Part shown: positions 62,341 through 64,000 of the stretch, piece after piece | How the letters are laid out: every line of letters begins with the position of its first letter | Position numbering within the stretch: the stretch's first letter is position 1 | Origin: Pseudoalteromonas piratica | GTDB taxonomy: Bacteria > Pseudomonadota > Gammaproteobacteria > Enterobacterales > Alteromonadaceae | DNA: 64,000 nucleotides | Reading direction: 5' to 3' | Assembly (NCBI RefSeq): GCF_000788395.1 | Contig: NZ_CP009889.1 | Location: 620,001-684,000 of the forward strand | Program-made: the position numbers and the translations under genes | Notes under the pieces: model-generated | Databases searched by the model: none | What the model was told of the DNA's origin: nothing | The model's input: the letters and a program-made list of their open reading frames with translations, nothing else

Positions 62341-63036
62341 GTGTATTCTTTACTACTGATAGAAGACGATGAACAATTAGCTGAAGTGACCAGTGCTTAT
62401 TTAGAATTAGAAGGTTTTCTTGTTGTTAAAGCACACAATGTAAAAGTAAGTTGGAACCATATAACAAATAGGTCATTTGATTTAATTATTTTAGATTTGG
62501 GGTTGCCTGATGAAGATGGGTTAGTGTTACTTAGAAAGCTAAAAGCAAGTGGTACCACTACGCCGATTATTGTCTCTTCTGGCAGAGCCAGTGATGAGGA
62601 TAGGATTGCTGGACTGGAATTAGGCGCCAATGATTATTTAGTAAAACCTTATACGATTAAAGAGCTATTACTGAGAATAAAACTCTTAGTAGGCATGCAT
62701 AAACCAAGTAAACGTGAAACAAAACAACTTAAATTAGGCAATTACCTATTAGATTTTGCAAATAAAATTGTTATAGATGAAGCAACGAATGAAGTTAATT
62801 TAACACTTCATGAACAGTCAATACTGTTCCTGTTAGCTGAAAACTCACCGCGTATTTATTCAAGGGAAGAGATAATCGATGCGGTTAGCATAAGCGAGGG
62901 GCCAAACTCTGTTCGCGCTGTTGATACAACGATTTGTCGCTTACGCAAAAAGTTAGAAAGTAATGCAAAAAAGCCAGCCCATATTAAAACAGTCAATGGG
63001 CTTGGCTATAGGGTTTTGCTCACAGCAAGTGTATAA
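62341..63036 (+). CDS. OmpR-family response regulator
   Basis: A 231-residue regulator with intact receiver (LIEDDEQLAE, phospho-acceptor in LIILDLGLPD, Lys in YLVKPYTIKE) and a winged-helix output domain (about 125-230, ending KTVNGLGYRV). GTG at 62341 is preferred because AAGG lies eight bases upstream and the receiver then begins normally; an in-frame ATG 39 bases earlier has no ribosome site. No kinase is encoded in the same direction; the divergent PAS kinase may or may not be its partner. Confidence 0.88.
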   Translation: MYSLLLIEDDEQLAEVTSAYLELEGFLVVKAHNVKVSWNHITNRSFDLIILDLGLPDEDGLVLLRKLKASGTTTPIIVSSGRASDEDRIAGLELGANDYLVKPYTIKELLLRIKLLVGMHKPSKRETKQLKLGNYLLDFANKIVIDEATNEVNLTLHEQSILFLLAENSPRIYSREEIIDAVSISEGPNSVRAVDTTICRLRKKLESNAKKPAHIKTVNGLGYRVLLTASV

Positions 63037-63086
63037 AAAATCAGTTAAATTTGTTTACCAAAATTTAAGTGTCTACGCTGTTGTAA

Positions 63087-63554
63087 TTATTCGTGGTATT
63101 TGCGGATGACCGCAACTTTACCATCTTCAATTTCGAGCACTTCCATCATTACATTTGAATACTCAAGCGCTTGATTGTTTTGCGGGTGAATGCCTTTTGC
63201 ATTCGAGGTGTAGCGAATTGCGACAGCTGAATCATTAAACACGAATATATTGAGCAGCTCTGAGTTATATTCAGTGTGAGCGCCTAAATAAAATGTCATG
63301 CCTTTGCGCATTGCCTCTTTACCATCGGGTAAACGTGAATCATCGGTAACATAAGGTAAGTGTGAGTGACCTACATCGTCAGTTAAAAAGGCCAAATAAG
63401 CTTCGAGCTCTTTTGTTGTGGCATTGGGGGCTTGAGACGCAACCATTGCATTGTAGTAGTTTGTTGCAAATGCTTTCAGGTTAATTGATTCCGCTTTGGC
63501 AAATACGCTAGGTATAGTTAGCAGTGATAATAAAAAAACAATGAATAAACGCAT
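63087..63554 (-). CDS. Secreted SnoaL-like / NTF2-fold protein
   Basis: A 155-residue protein with a clear signal peptide (about 1-20, VFAKA cleavage region). The mature part has a SnoaL-type layout: an opening helix (FATNYYNAMVASQ), then a strand-rich region with FLTDDVGHSHLPYV and AVAIRYTSNAKG, ending VIRKYHE. This fold serves enzymes and binding proteins alike; no catalytic set can be asserted. Single gene, convergent with the OmpR regulator. Confidence 0.8.
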   Translation of the reverse strand: MRLFIVFLLSLLTIPSVFAKAESINLKAFATNYYNAMVASQAPNATTKELEAYLAFLTDDVGHSHLPYVTDDSRLPDGKEAMRKGMTFYLGAHTEYNSELLNIFVFNDSAVAIRYTSNAKGIHPQNNQALEYSNVMMEVLEIEDGKVAVIRKYHE

Positions 63555-63639
63555 TATAGTTCCTGTTGATTGGGTTAATCCCTAATCTAGCGACTAACTT
63601 TTTTATTGCCAAGAAAAATAAAGAGTTAGAATTATTTTG

Positions 63640-64000
63640 TTACATTAATTGCAAAGTAAAATAACTTACCCAATAGCAAATAATAACAGTAGATGAATGT
63701 ATAAATGCTCGGATAATGAAAGGAAATTTGCTCACATCCATACTCAATTTATGCGATGCGATAACCACTAAACTCATTACACAAAACCACGGCGTACAAA
63801 CAAAAAAAACTTCTTTCTTGATAAAACTTACCGCTAAATCATGTAGCAACCCACTGATACTAAACGTGAGAATTAACGCGATTGAGTGTGGCAAAAGCTG
63901 TGTTAATGGTTTTTGAATTTTTGTGGCTAAGTAATAGCCCCAGATCGGGTTCCAATAAAGCCAAAATTGTGAAAAATTTTTAGCACCGAGGGCATTTTTG
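63640..64000 (-). CDS. Partial membrane protein, MBOAT/wax-synthase-like (5' end outside window)
   Basis: The minus-strand frame is open from the window edge to the stop at 63640, giving the last 120 residues. It starts mid-protein at GAKNFSQFWLYWNPIWGYYL, with further hydrophobic helices; the His in SGLLHDLA, inside a membrane helix, resembles the conserved His of MBOAT acyltransferases. Only the 3' end is present, so family assignment is tentative. Confidence 0.55.
   Translation of the reverse strand, partial: KNALGAKNFSQFWLYWNPIWGYYLATKIQKPLTQLLPHSIALILTFSISGLLHDLAVSFIKKEVFFVCTPWFCVMSLVVIASHKLSMDVSKFPFIIRAFIHSSTVIICYWVSYFTLQLM

Noticed and set aside
63044..63070. TTAAATTT...AAATTTAA as a terminator between convergent genes.
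   Set aside because: The stem is A/T only with a nine-base loop and no T-run, too weak to call.

Overview
The window is about 64 kb of AT-rich DNA with gammaproteobacterial gene content. Marine Alteromonadales, most likely Pseudoalteromonas or a close relative, fit best: an Ysc-type type III secretion system (T3SS), RND efflux, CHASE2/FecR/PKD envelope genes and many PAS/EAL signalling proteins. This is inferred from protein character; there is no rRNA or tRNA to confirm it. No insertion sequence, integrase, CRISPR array or tRNA was seen.

Layout. 1-3.3 kb: the 3' part of an ABC-F ATPase gene, a short PsiE-like membrane protein, two GNAT acetyltransferases and a LysR regulator. 3.5-8.5 kb: an RND efflux operon (TetR, membrane fusion protein, pump) on the minus strand with a 33-nt palindromic operator. 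8.7-11.6 kb: a TPR sensor kinase and an OmpR-type regulator on the minus strand, directly downstream of T3SS genes. 11.6-42.1 kb: a complete Ysc-family T3SS. 42.1-51.7 kb: a four-gene minus-strand envelope operon (TPR/beta-barrel protein, FecR protein, giant PKD/PQQ lipoprotein, CHASE2 adenylate cyclase). 52.4-55.2 kb: acnB, in the long form resembling Bacteroidetes enzymes. 55.3-63.0 kb: a signalling island (hybrid kinase, REC-EAL protein, receiver, PAS kinase, divergent OmpR regulator). 63.1-64 kb: a secreted SnoaL-like protein and a partial membrane protein.

T3SS. A minus-strand operon reads yscB-like, sctC, sctD, yscE-like, sctF, yscG-like, sctI, sctJ, sctK, sctL, in the same order as the Yersinia virC operon but without yscH. 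The plus strand carries two paralogous tip-like proteins, lcrG-like, lcrH-like, sctE and sctB (translocon); an ExsA-like AraC activator with an odd substrate-binding-like lipoprotein; a putative effector with two CesT-like chaperones; an atypical response regulator; sctW-sycN-X-Y-V; sctN-O-P-Q-R-S-T-U; and a second secreted-protein candidate. The machine looks intact.

Most interesting: the putative effector at 25596-27053 has a central region that reads like a eukaryotic RGS (regulator of G-protein signalling) domain, including the ENLEF helix, the Gα-contacting Asn in an 'INI' loop and a C-terminal helix pair. It is followed by two class I chaperones. A T3SS-delivered RGS mimic would switch off host heterotrimeric G-protein signalling. 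Supporting observations are a shared upstream box (CACACATTKCTGCATA) before the tip operon, the lcrG-like operon and the second effector candidate; an NPTR instead of NPTH autocleavage motif in SctU; an internal start for a short SctQ-C; and tandem tip paralogues.
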